This document shows positions 36,626 to 44,855 of a stretch of 64,000 bases of DNA, piece after piece. A program made the translations under genes and the position numbers. This stretch comes from Cedecea neteri (GTDB lineage Bacteria > Pseudomonadota > Gammaproteobacteria > Enterobacterales > Enterobacteriaceae). Where the stretch lies: positions 310,001-374,000 of the forward strand of contig NZ_CP009459.1 in NCBI RefSeq assembly GCF_000758325.1. The letters run 5' to 3'. How positions within the stretch are numbered: position 1 is the stretch's first letter; each line of letters begins with the position of its first letter. The notes below the pieces were generated by a model. It had not been told where the DNA came from. It did not search any database and saw only the letters and a program-made list of their open reading frames with translations.

Positions 36626-37387
36626 ATGAGCGATAAAAATGAAATCATTAAAGAAGCGACGCAGCTGATTAATAAGCAGCTCACGCAGGAAGGCCGCCGT
36701 CGTTTTTTAAAGCAGGGCTTAACGCTCGGCGGCATCGCGATGCTCACCGGCTGCGATATCAGCGATAACGCCACGGTTGAAAGTTCGCTCAGCAAGATTT
36801 CACGTTTTAACGACCGCATCCAGGCCTGGCTGTTTAACGGCAGCCAGCTGGCACCGATTTACCCGGAAAGCATGATCGACGCTAACTTCCCGTTTAACGC
36901 TTTTTACGGTGAGGATGAAGCGCCGGACATCAACGGTGACAGCTACCGCCTGGAGCTTGCCGGGCTGATTACCGACAAGCGCCCGTGGACGCTGGCACAG
37001 CTTCACCAGATGGCGCAGGTCAGCCAGGTGACTCGCCATATCTGCGTCGAAGGCTGGAGCGCCATCGGCAAGTGGGGCGGCGTCCCTTTTGCCCTGTTTC
37101 TGAAAGGGATTGGCGCCGACCTGCGAGCCAAATACGTCAGCTTTAAATGCGCGGATGATTACTACACCAGCATTGATATGGCCACCGCGCTGCACCCGCA
37201 AACGCTGATTGCTTTAACCTGGGATGGCAAGGTGTTGCCGCGCAAATATGGCTACCCGATGAAACTGCGGATCCCTACCAAACTCGGCTACAAGAACCCG
37301 AAGCATATTCAGGTCATTGAAGTCACCAATCGCTACCCCGGCGGCTACTGGGAAGACCAGGGCTATAACTGGTTCGGTGGTAGTTAA
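36626..37387 (+). CDS. Tat-exported molybdopterin oxidoreductase (sulfite oxidase/MsrP fold)
   Basis: This 253-residue periplasmic enzyme of the sulfite-oxidase superfamily probably carries a Mo-molybdopterin cofactor. A twin-arginine signal (GRRRFLKQG, residues 23-31) ends in MLTGC with Cys43, so it may be a Tat-exported lipoprotein. The molybdenum ligand is Cys140 in RHICVEGWSAIGKWGG, the oxidoreductase core motif. No dimerisation domain follows, as in MsrP (YedY). It is coupled to a membrane cytochrome, as MsrP is to MsrQ, but the cytochrome is of a different family. Reduction of a methionine sulfoxide or similar S-oxide is the best guess. Confidence 0.89.
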   Translation: MSDKNEIIKEATQLINKQLTQEGRRRFLKQGLTLGGIAMLTGCDISDNATVESSLSKISRFNDRIQAWLFNGSQLAPIYPESMIDANFPFNAFYGEDEAPDINGDSYRLELAGLITDKRPWTLAQLHQMAQVSQVTRHICVEGWSAIGKWGGVPFALFLKGIGADLRAKYVSFKCADDYYTSIDMATALHPQTLIALTWDGKVLPRKYGYPMKLRIPTKLGYKNPKHIQVIEVTNRYPGGYWEDQGYNWFGGS

Positions 37388-37422
37388 CTCTCTGTCTCAC
37401 AGATAAATCAAGGAAATACATC

Positions 37423-37695
37423 ATGAAAAAGATCTACGCTGCCCTGCTGTGCTCCACCATGCTGTTCGGTATCGCCGGGGCTAACGCTGCGGATTCGATG
37501 AGCAAAGATTCCATGGCCAAAGACGGCATGGGAAAAATGACCCACACCTGTAAAGACGGCATGAACAAAGACGGTATGAAGAAAGATTGCATGTCCAAAG
37601 ACGGCATGAAGAAAGACGGGATGAGTAAAGACCATATGGGCAAAGACAGCATGGCCAAAGACGGTATGGCGAAAGACAGCATGAGCAAGCAATAA
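37423..37695 (+). CDS. Secreted methionine-rich MXKDX repeat protein
   Basis: This 90-residue protein has a Sec signal peptide (cleavage probably after residue 22, ANA|AD). The mature 68 residues consist almost wholly of the pentapeptide MxKDx (such as SMAKD, GMNKD, GMKKD). I count 13 Met, two Cys (43 and 56), two His (41 and 71) and no aromatic residue in the mature part. It is probably unfolded and highly charged. It ends the cytochrome-Mo enzyme run, 35 bases after the enzyme gene, with its own AAGGAAA. The family is known only as a pentapeptide repeat of undefined role; a sacrificial oxidant sink or a metal-binding role are the two obvious options. Confidence 0.88.
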   Translation: MKKIYAALLCSTMLFGIAGANAADSMSKDSMAKDGMGKMTHTCKDGMNKDGMKKDCMSKDGMKKDGMSKDHMGKDSMAKDGMAKDSMSKQ

Positions 37696-37701
37696 GCCTG
37701 A

Positions 37702-37735
37702 CGCTACGCCAGTCTCACCCTCTTCTGGCGTAGCG
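37702..37735. terminator. Hairpin between the MXKDX gene and ygfF
   Basis: CGCTACGCCAG (37702-37712) and CTGGCGTAGCG (37725-37735) form a perfect 11-pair stem with a 12-base loop. There is no long T-run on either side. It lies between converging genes and may end both. Confidence 0.6.
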
Positions 37736-37738
37736 AAC

Positions 37739-38482
37739 TTATTTCCCTCCGGCCGCATCAATAAAGGTGCCGGTCACGTAAGATGCCTTTTCGCTCAGCA
37801 GCCATAAAATGGCCTCCGCGATCTCTTCCGGCTGACCGCCGCGCTGCATCGGCAATGCCGTTTTCACCCGATCAACTCTCCCTGCTTCCCCGCCGGAAGC
37901 ATGCATTTCGGTATAAATGAAACCAGGCCGCACGCCGTTCACGCGGATCCCCTGCGCGGCAACCTCTACCGCCAGCCCGGTGGTCAACGTATCGACCGCG
38001 CCTTTAGACGCCGCATAATCAACATATTCCCCAGCAGCGCCTAAGCGGGACGCGGCAGAAGAGACGTTCACAATCGCCCCGCCTTCCCCACCGTGGCGGT
38101 ACGCCATACGCTTCACCGCTTCCCGGCAGCAGAGAAAATACCCGGTCACGTTTGTCGTCAGTACGCGATTGATACGTTCCGCCGTCAGGTTTTCAATGGT
38201 CGATTGCTGGAACAAGATCCCGGCGTTATTCACCAGCGCGGTCAGCGGTCCAAATGCGTTATCGATTTCGGCGAACATCGCCATCACCTGCAGCTCATCG
38301 GCAATGTCCGCCCGCAGCGCCAGCGCTTCGCCACCCTGGGCAATGATCGTATTTATCACTTCATCCGCAGCCTGTTTATTGCGGAGGTAGTTCACCACCA
38401 CTTTATAACCATGCTGAGCCAGCAACAGCGAGGTGGCTTTGCCAATCCCCCGGCTGCCGCCGGTAACCAGAGCTATCTTCAT
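37739..38482 (-). CDS. ygfF: SDR-family oxidoreductase YgfF
   Basis: This 247-residue classical short-chain dehydrogenase resembles glucose 1-dehydrogenases and 3-oxoacyl reductases. The nucleotide-binding motif is TGGSRGIGKA; the structural motif is VNNAG; the catalytic Ser is in IVNVSSAAS and the Tyr-x-x-x-Lys in YVDYAASKGAV. The C-terminal VTGTFIDAAGGK is typical of the FabG-like group. Its place next to gcvP agrees with E. coli ygfF. The physiological substrate is unknown. In E. coli bglA precedes it directly; here the two-component/Mo-enzyme block intervenes. Confidence 0.91.
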   Translation of the reverse strand: MKIALVTGGSRGIGKATSLLLAQHGYKVVVNYLRNKQAADEVINTIIAQGGEALALRADIADELQVMAMFAEIDNAFGPLTALVNNAGILFQQSTIENLTAERINRVLTTNVTGYFLCCREAVKRMAYRHGGEGGAIVNVSSAASRLGAAGEYVDYAASKGAVDTLTTGLAVEVAAQGIRVNGVRPGFIYTEMHASGGEAGRVDRVKTALPMQRGGQPEEIAEAILWLLSEKASYVTGTFIDAAGGK

Positions 38483-38504
38483 ACGTCTTCTCCAGAAACA
38501 AGAA

Positions 38505-38524
38505 AGGGCACCGAAGTGCCCTTA
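38505..38524 (-). terminator. Terminator of the gcvTHP operon
   Basis: AAGGGCAC (38505-38512), a CGAA loop and GTGCCCTT (38517-38524) form a stem followed on the minus strand by TTCTTGTTTC. It lies 17 bases after the gcvP stop. Confidence 0.8.
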
Positions 38525-38540
38525 ATCAACGTCGCTAAAA

Positions 38541-41414
38541 CTATTCGTACTCGCTCATCGGCACACAGGAGCAGAACAGATTGCGGTCGCCGTAAACGTC
38601 GTCAAGGCGCTTCACGGTTGGCCAGTATTTATTGCCGTGACCGGCCGGGAAGACCGCCAGTTCGCGGGTGTACGGGTGCGCCCACTCGGCAACGATTTCG
38701 TCCTGAGTGTGCGGCGCGTTCACCAGCGGGTTGTCTTCCAGCGGCCATTCGCCTGCAACCACGCGGTCGATTTCACTGCGGATGGACAGCATCGCATTAA
38801 TAAAGCGATCCAGTTCCACTTTGCTTTCGGATTCGGTTGGCTCAACCATCAGCGTACCCGCCACCGGGAACGACATGGTTGGCGCGTGGAAACCGAAGTC
38901 GATCAGGCGTTTGGCGATATCCAGCTCGCTGATGCCGGTTTCTTCTTTCAGCGGGCGAATATCCAGAATACATTCGTGCGCCACGCGGCCGTTCGCGCCG
39001 GTGTACAGCACCGGATACGCGGACTTCAGGCGGGTCGCGATGTAGTTGGCGTTCAGAATCGCTACGGAACTGGCTTTCTTCAGGCCGTCCGCGCCCATCA
39101 TGCGGATGTACATCCAGCTGATTGGCAGAATAGACGCGCTGCCAAACGGGGCGGCGGAAACCGCGCCTTGCTGGGTCAGCATCTCTTCAATCTGCACCAC
39201 GCTGTGACCCGGCACAAACGGAGCCAGATGCGCTTTCACGCCGATTGGGCCCATGCCCGGGCCGCCGCCGCCGTGCGGAATGCAGAAGGTTTTGTGCAGG
39301 TTGAGGTGTGAAACATCCGCGCCGATATAGCCCGGCGTAGTGATCCCCACCTGGGCGTTCATGTTGGCGCCGTCCAGGTAAACCTGGCCCCCAAACTGAT
39401 GCACGATCTGGCACACTTCGCGGATCGTTTCTTCGTACACGCCGTGGGTGGACGGATAAGTCACCATGATGCAGGAGAGCGCTTCGCCCGCCTGTTCGGC
39501 CTTAACACGCAGATCCTGCAGATCGATGTTGCCTTGTTTATCACAGGCCACGACGATCACTTCCATACCCGCCATTTGTGCCGAAGCCGGGTTGGTACCG
39601 TGCGCAGAGCTTGGGATCAGACAGATGTTGCGGCTGCCTTCGTTACGGCTTTCGTGGTAGCGGCGGATAGCCAGCAGGCCAGCGTATTCGCCCTGGGCGC
39701 CGGAGTTCGGCTGCATGCACAGCGCGTCGTAGCCGGTCAGTTTCACCAGCCAGTCGGACAGCTGGGCGATCATCTGGTGGTAGCCTTCAGCCTGGTTTGC
39801 CGGGCAGAACGGGTGCAGTTCGGCAAATTCCGGCCAGGTGATTGGGATCATTTCGGCCGCGGCATTCAGCTTCATGGTGCAGGAGCCGAGCGGGATCATC
39901 GCCTGGTTGAGCGCCAGATCTTTACGTTCCAGAGAGTGCATGTAGCGCATCATCTCGGTTTCGCTGTGGTAGCGGTTAAAGACCGGGTGGGTCAGGATCT
40001 CATCGTCACGTAGCATCGGGGCCGGAATGGATTGGCTGTCGTTGGCAACGTCGCGATCCAGCTTGTCGATATCCAGGCCGTGAGCGTCGCCCAGCAGCAC
40101 GTCGAACAGGGCAACAACATCTTCACGGGTGGTGGCTTCATCAAGGGTGATGCCTACCGCGTTCAGAATGTCGCTGCGCAGGTTAATTTCACGCGCTTCG
40201 GCGCGCGCCAGCACGGCGGCTTTGTCAGCCACTTCAACACAAAGCGTGTCGAACCAGTGCTTATGGCGCAGAACCAGGCCTTTCTGCTCCAGACCAGCTG
40301 CCAGAATATCGGTCAGGCGGTGGATGCGGCCTGCAATGCGCTTCAGGCCAGCCGGGCCGTGGAAGACCGCATACAGGCTGGCAATGTTCGCCAGCAGTAC
40401 CTGGGAAGTACAGATGTTGGAGTTCGCTTTCTCGCGGCGGATGTGCTGCTCGCGGGTTTGCATCGCCATGCGCAGCGCGGTGCGACCAGCGGCATCGCGG
40501 GAAACGCCGATAATACGGCCAGGCATGGAGCGTTTAAATTCATCGCGAGCGCCGAAGAACGCCGCGTGCGGGCCGCCGTAGCCCATTGGCACACCGAAGC
40601 GCTGGGCAGAGCCGAAGACAATGTCTGCGCCCTGTTTGCCCGGCGCGGTCAGCATCACCAGCGTCATGAAATCTGCGGCTACGCTGACCACAACTTTGCG
40701 CTGTTTCAGCTCGGCAATCAGTCCCGTGTAATCATGCACTTCGCCGGTGGTGCCCACCTGCTGAAGCAGCACGCCGAACACATCCTGGTGGTCCAGCACT
40801 TTCGCAGCATCATCGACAATGACGTCAAAGCCGAAGGTTTCCGCGCGGGTACGCACCACGTCCAGCGTTTGTGGGTGAACGTCAGCGGCCACGAAGAAAC
40901 GGTTAGCGTTTTTCAGCTTGCTGACGCGCTTAGCCATTGCCATGGCTTCGGCTGCGGCAGTGGCTTCATCAAGCAGAGAAGCGGAAGCGATATCCATGCC
41001 GGTCAGGTCGAGCGTGACCTGCTGGAAGTTCAGCAGCGCTTCAAGGCGACCCTGGGAAACTTCAGGCTGGTAAGGCGTGTAGGCGGTGTACCAGCCTGGG
41101 TTTTCCAGCATGTTACGCAGAATCACCGGCGGCGTTTGTACCGCGGTGTAACCCATGCCAATGTAAGTTTTGAAGCGTTTATTGCGGCTGGCAATGCCTT
41201 TTAACTCGGCCAGAGCCGCAAACTCGGTCGCTGCGGCGCCAATCTGAGGCGGCTCAGCAAGCTGAATGTCCTGCGGAACAATGCTGGCGATCAGGTCGGG
41301 GAGCGTCTTCGCGCCGACGGTCTCCAGCATCTCTTGCTGCTGCTGCGCGTCCGGGCCAATGTGACGATCGATAAACGCTTCGTGATTCTCTAACTGACGT
41401 AAAGACTGGGTCAT
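38541..41414 (-). CDS. gcvP: Glycine dehydrogenase (decarboxylating), P protein
   Basis: This PLP enzyme decarboxylates glycine and passes the aminomethyl group to the lipoyl arm of GcvH. The 957-residue protein is a fusion of two aminotransferase-like halves. The PLP lysine is in the second half ([20 protein letters not shown] split around Lys of NLHKTF), next to the glycine-rich loop. Length and text match E. coli. It is the last gene of gcvT-gcvH-gcvP, with a CCCCTCTCC/GGAGAGGGG hairpin in the 55-base gap after gcvH that might tune its level. Confidence 0.97.
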   Translation of the reverse strand: MTQSLRQLENHEAFIDRHIGPDAQQQQEMLETVGAKTLPDLIASIVPQDIQLAEPPQIGAAATEFAALAELKGIASRNKRFKTYIGMGYTAVQTPPVILRNMLENPGWYTAYTPYQPEVSQGRLEALLNFQQVTLDLTGMDIASASLLDEATAAAEAMAMAKRVSKLKNANRFFVAADVHPQTLDVVRTRAETFGFDVIVDDAAKVLDHQDVFGVLLQQVGTTGEVHDYTGLIAELKQRKVVVSVAADFMTLVMLTAPGKQGADIVFGSAQRFGVPMGYGGPHAAFFGARDEFKRSMPGRIIGVSRDAAGRTALRMAMQTREQHIRREKANSNICTSQVLLANIASLYAVFHGPAGLKRIAGRIHRLTDILAAGLEQKGLVLRHKHWFDTLCVEVADKAAVLARAEAREINLRSDILNAVGITLDEATTREDVVALFDVLLGDAHGLDIDKLDRDVANDSQSIPAPMLRDDEILTHPVFNRYHSETEMMRYMHSLERKDLALNQAMIPLGSCTMKLNAAAEMIPITWPEFAELHPFCPANQAEGYHQMIAQLSDWLVKLTGYDALCMQPNSGAQGEYAGLLAIRRYHESRNEGSRNICLIPSSAHGTNPASAQMAGMEVIVVACDKQGNIDLQDLRVKAEQAGEALSCIMVTYPSTHGVYEETIREVCQIVHQFGGQVYLDGANMNAQVGITTPGYIGADVSHLNLHKTFCIPHGGGGPGMGPIGVKAHLAPFVPGHSVVQIEEMLTQQGAVSAAPFGSASILPISWMYIRMMGADGLKKASSVAILNANYIATRLKSAYPVLYTGANGRVAHECILDIRPLKEETGISELDIAKRLIDFGFHAPTMSFPVAGTLMVEPTESESKVELDRFINAMLSIRSEIDRVVAGEWPLEDNPLVNAPHTQDEIVAEWAHPYTRELAVFPAGHGNKYWPTVKRLDDVYGDRNLFCSCVPMSEYE

Positions 41415-41438
41415 GAGCGGTGATTCCTGAAATGGTTT

Positions 41439-41461
41439 CCCCTCTCCACCAGGGAGAGGGG
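41439..41461 (-). repeat. Hairpin between gcvH and gcvP
   Basis: CCCCTCTCC (41439-41447) pairs with GGAGAGGGG (41453-41461) around ACCAG. It is a short relative of the palindromic repeat at 5419-5512. It lies inside an operon, so it may stabilise the gcvTH message or attenuate gcvP. Confidence 0.55.
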
Positions 41462-41469
41462 TTTAAAAA

Positions 41470-41859
41470 TTACTCGTCTTCTAACAGCGCTTCATAGGCA
41501 GAAGCATCCAGCAGCGCGGCAACCTGTGCTTCGTCGCTGGCTTTAATTTTGAAGATCCAGCCTTCGCCGTAAGGCTCGCTGTTAACCAGCTCCGGGCTGT
41601 CGCTCAGCGCGTCGTTGACCGCAACGATTTCACCGCTGATTGGGGCGTAGATGTCAGAAGCCGCTTTCACGGATTCAGCAACGGCGCAATCATCACCGGC
41701 AGAAACGGTGGCACCCACTTCAGGCAGGTCAACAAATACCATGTCGCCCAGCAGTTCCTGCGCGTGTTCGGTGATGCCCACGGTGTAGCTGCCGTCAGCC
41801 TCTTTACGCAGCCATTCGTGCTCTTTGCTGTATTTCAGTTCGTTCGGCACATTGCTCAT
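41470..41859 (-). CDS. gcvH: Glycine cleavage system H protein
   Basis: This 129-residue lipoyl carrier shuttles the aminomethyl intermediate between GcvP, GcvT and the L protein. The lipoylated residue is Lys65 in [17 protein letters not shown], in the hybrid-motif fold. Length and text match E. coli. It is the middle gene of the operon, starting 29 bases after gcvT. Confidence 0.97.
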   Translation of the reverse strand: MSNVPNELKYSKEHEWLRKEADGSYTVGITEHAQELLGDMVFVDLPEVGATVSAGDDCAVAESVKAASDIYAPISGEIVAVNDALSDSPELVNSEPYGEGWIFKIKASDEAQVAALLDASAYEALLEDE

Positions 41860-41888
41860 TGTTTTCTCCTGATACCTGATTTCAAAAT

Positions 41889-42986
41889 TTAAAGCGCGAC
41901 CGGCTTACCGGCGCGAACAAAAATAGGTTTAGTGACTTTGACCGGCATTTCGCGGTTGCGGATCTGCACGATCGCCGTTTCACCGATGCCCGCCGGGACG
42001 CGAGCCAGCGCAATGCTGTAGCCGAGCGTTGGCGAGAAGGTGCCGCTGGTGATTGCCCCTTCGTGCGTATTGCCCTGCGCGTCGGTAAACCGTACCGGCA
42101 GCTCATTACGTAATACGCCTTTTTCGGTCATGATCAAGCCAACCAGCTCTTCGGTGCCGTTCGCGCGCTGTGCTTCCAGCGCTTCACGGCCGATAAATGC
42201 ACGATCTTCAGGCTGCCACGCGATAGTCCAGCCCATGTTCGCGGCTAGCGGAGAAACGCCTTCGTCCATGTCCTGCCCGTAGAGATTCATACCAGCTTCA
42301 AGACGCAGCGTGTCGCGAGCGCCCAGGCCGCAAGGCTTAACGCCCGCTTCAACCAGCTGCGCCCAGAATCCTGCGGCTTTGTCATTCGGCATCGCAATTT
42401 CATAACCCGCTTCGCCGGTATAGCCGGTGGTGGCGATGAACAAATCGCCGGACTGCACGCCAAAGAACGGTTTCATGCCTTCAACGGCTTTACGCTGCGC
42501 TTCGCTAAACAGCGTGGCGGCTTTGGCCTTCGCATTCGGCCCCTGAACGGCAATCAGCGCCAGGTCGTCACGCACGGTAACGGACACGCCAAACGGTTCT
42601 GCGTGCTGGTTGATCCAGGCAAGGTCTTTTTCACGGGTGGCGGAGTTAACAACGAGGCGGAAATAATCTTCGGTGAGGAAATAGATAATAAGGTCGTCAA
42701 TCACGCCGCCGGATGCATTGAGCATGGCGGTGTAAAGCGCTTTGCCCGGCTGGGTGAGTTTGGCGACGTCGTTGGCGACTAAGTAACGCAGAAACTCGCG
42801 GGTACGGCTGCCGTGCAGGTCGACGATGGTCATGTGTGACACGTCGAACATACCGGCGTCGGTGCGCACAGCGTGGTGCTCATCAATTTGAGAGCCGTAG
42901 TGCAGCGGCATCATCCAGCCGTGGAAATCAACCATGCGGGCACCGCAGAGCGTGTGCTGTTCAAATAAGGGGGTCTGTTGAGTCAT
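41889..42986 (-). CDS. gcvT: Aminomethyltransferase (glycine cleavage T protein)
   Basis: This enzyme takes the methylene group from GcvH to tetrahydrofolate, releasing ammonia. The start at 42986 ([20 protein letters not shown]) gives 365 residues, the normal length; in-frame starts further up, to 43034, lack similarity. The folate-binding fold has [16 protein letters not shown] near the N-terminus and [16 protein letters not shown] in the middle. It is the first gene of the operon. A 657-base gap upstream holds the promoter and repeats described separately. Confidence 0.96.
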   Translation of the reverse strand: MTQQTPLFEQHTLCGARMVDFHGWMMPLHYGSQIDEHHAVRTDAGMFDVSHMTIVDLHGSRTREFLRYLVANDVAKLTQPGKALYTAMLNASGGVIDDLIIYFLTEDYFRLVVNSATREKDLAWINQHAEPFGVSVTVRDDLALIAVQGPNAKAKAATLFSEAQRKAVEGMKPFFGVQSGDLFIATTGYTGEAGYEIAMPNDKAAGFWAQLVEAGVKPCGLGARDTLRLEAGMNLYGQDMDEGVSPLAANMGWTIAWQPEDRAFIGREALEAQRANGTEELVGLIMTEKGVLRNELPVRFTDAQGNTHEGAITSGTFSPTLGYSIALARVPAGIGETAIVQIRNREMPVKVTKPIFVRAGKPVAL

Positions 42987-43452
42987 CTTTTCCTCTTTAA
43001 CCATCTGGTTGCAAAGCGGATTTGGCTTTGCCAACCGTCAGACGAAACCCGGCATCACCACCGTTCCCCGATAGCGACGCAAACGTTACCTTTGACCTGA
43101 ACTTACCACCGAACGGGGGCGTAAACCATAAGCGAAAAACGGTCATTGCATTAGCTTATGACCAAAATGGGAGAGGAAGTGTGCAGAGTAATTCACTGTA
43201 AAAATGCGATTCACTCCACATTAACAGCAGGTATTTGATGTCGAATTTAGCACTGGCTAACATTTACGACCATTTCAGAAACAAATTGACTACATCGTAA
43301 AAATTGTAAGATTAGAAAATGTAATCCGAGATTTGTCCTGAGATTAGAATATTTCAAACGAGGGAGCAGATACCCTTCCCGGTCATCGGGAAGGGAAATG
43401 TGACGAGGTTATCACTATGGATTCCATCGAGCGGGTGAGTACGGCTAGCACC
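42987..43452 (-). promoter_or_regulatory. gcvT upstream region with CTAAT boxes
   Basis: No gene is seen in this gap. On the gcvT strand the pentamer CTAAT, the core recognised by GcvA in E. coli, occurs at 43154-43150, 43315-43311 and 43347-43343; the last two are 32 bases apart, about 325-360 bases before gcvT. In E. coli GcvA uses one promoter-proximal and two distal sites, so the layout is plausible, but a pentamer is weak evidence. A GGGAAGGG-type hairpin (CCCTTCCCGGTCATCGGGAAGGG region, 43374-43396) also lies here. Confidence 0.35.
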
Positions 43453-43490
43453 CCTGTAGCTCGAAGTATGACGAGTATTTATTGCAGCCA
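43453..43490. repeat. Partial copy of the palindromic repeat (38 bases)
   Basis: These 38 bases are identical to 43618-43655, which contains the ubiI stop codon. Only the right-hand part of the element is present in this copy. Bases 43400-43452, to its left, do not match the left half of the full copy well. Confidence 0.85.
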
Positions 43491-43530
43491 TGGAAGCTGA
43501 ATCAGAGAGACACTCTAATACTCTAAATAA

Positions 43531-43655
43531 TTCGAGTTACAGGTAGGCAGCAAGGGAGCTTATCCCCAGGAGCTTACATAAAGTAAGTGACTGGGGTAAG
43601 TGAGTGCCGCTAACACACCTGTAGCTCGAAGTATGACGAGTATTTATTGCAGCCA
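43531..43655. repeat. ERIC-like palindromic repeat reaching into ubiI
   Basis: The ends TTCGAGTTACAGGT (43531-43544) and ACCTGTAGCTCGAA (43617-43630) are reverse complements with one mismatch. Inside, CCCCAG and GTAAGTGACTGGGG-type arms around CTTACATAAAGTAAG form a second stem, so the element folds into one long imperfect hairpin. Its right flank (to 43655) covers the last codons and stop of ubiI. Dispersed palindromes of similar text occur in Enterobacter- and Klebsiella-like genomes. Confidence 0.75.
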
Positions 43656-44843
43656 GGACGGCAGATCTTGCAACCCCATCGCCTGGCGAACCAGCTGAGG
43701 TTTAACGCCTGGCAGCGTATCGGCAAGCTTCAGGCCTATGTCTCTGAAGAGTTTTTTCGCCGGGTTGCTGCCAGCGAACAGATCGCGGAAGCCCTGCATA
43801 CTGGCCAGCATCACCGCCGCGCTGTGCTTGCGACTGCGCTCATAGCGACGCAGGTAGAGATGCTGCCCAAAATCTTTGCCTTCGCGATGCAGGCGGCGAA
43901 TTTCCGCAATCAATTCAGCGGCATCCATAAAGCCAAGGTTGACGCCCTGCCCTGCCAGCGGGTGAATGGTATGGGCAGCATCGCCCACCAGCGCCAGACG
44001 ATGACCAGCGAAGCTTCGGGCGTAACGGCCCGTCAGCGGGAAGGTGCGGCGCTCGCTTGCAACAGAACACAGGCCGAGGCGCATGTTAAACGCGACGGAA
44101 AGCGCCTGGTTAAACGCTTCATCGTCGGCCTGCTGCATACGCGCCGCTTCTTCCGGCGGCAGCGACCAGACAATCGAGCAAAGATGCGGGTCAGAAAGCG
44201 GCAGAAACGCCAGAATGCCTTCCCCGTGGAACACCTGGCGCGCGACGGACTGATGCGGCTCAGCGGTGCGAATCGTCGCCACCAGCGCATGGTGGTTATA
44301 GTCCCAGAACGTCAGCGGGATATCGGCTTTGTCACGCAGCCAGGAGTTGGCGCCGTCTGCGCCTACCACCAGCCTTGCAGTTAGCATTGTGCCGTCCTTA
44401 AGGGTCAGGAACGCTTCGTTTTCCCCCCAGGCGACCTGGTTAATGTCCACGGGGGCCATCAGGCTAATGTCGCTGCATTGCTCAGCCCGTTGCCATAGCG
44501 CCTGGTGGATCACCGAGTTTTCGATGATGTGCCCCAGGTGGCTAAAGCCGAAGCTCTTATCATCAAAGGCGATTTGCCCGAAGCTGTCTCGCTCCCAGAC
44601 TTCCATCCCGTGATAGCTGCTGGCTCGCTCGCTGATTTTTGGCCATGCGCCCAGGTGCGTCAGCAGCTTTTCGCTTGCCGCGTTGATCGCCGAAACGCGC
44701 AGCTCCGGGGCAGCTTCAGGCGCCAACGGCTGAGGAAGATGGCTTTCAATGACCGCAACGCGCAGGCCGCTGCCCTGAAGTCCGCAGGCCACCGCCAGCC
44801 CCACCATGCCGCCGCCGACAATCGCCACATCTACGCTTTGCAA
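43644..44843 (-). CDS. ubiI: 2-octaprenylphenol hydroxylase UbiI
   Basis: This FAD-dependent monooxygenase hydroxylates C5 of the ubiquinone precursor ring. The 399-residue protein has the dinucleotide-binding GGGMVGLAVACGL at the N-terminus, the middle motif VGADGANSWLR and the second FAD motif ALVGDAAHTIHPLAGQGVNLG. The text matches E. coli UbiI (VisC). The stop codon and last three codons (Trp-Leu-Gln-stop) lie in the right flank of a palindromic repeat. The gene follows ubiH by 12 bases in a conserved pepP-ubiH-ubiI unit. Confidence 0.96.
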   Translation of the reverse strand: MQSVDVAIVGGGMVGLAVACGLQGSGLRVAVIESHLPQPLAPEAAPELRVSAINAASEKLLTHLGAWPKISERASSYHGMEVWERDSFGQIAFDDKSFGFSHLGHIIENSVIHQALWQRAEQCSDISLMAPVDINQVAWGENEAFLTLKDGTMLTARLVVGADGANSWLRDKADIPLTFWDYNHHALVATIRTAEPHQSVARQVFHGEGILAFLPLSDPHLCSIVWSLPPEEAARMQQADDEAFNQALSVAFNMRLGLCSVASERRTFPLTGRYARSFAGHRLALVGDAAHTIHPLAGQGVNLGFMDAAELIAEIRRLHREGKDFGQHLYLRRYERSRKHSAAVMLASMQGFRDLFAGSNPAKKLFRDIGLKLADTLPGVKPQLVRQAMGLQDLPSWLQ

Positions 44844-44855
44844 ATTGACTCTCCT

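Noticed and set aside
37495-37690. Short tandem DNA repeats resembling a CRISPR or satellite array
   Set aside because: The 15-base period follows the codons of the MXKDX protein, and there are no spacers and no cas genes.
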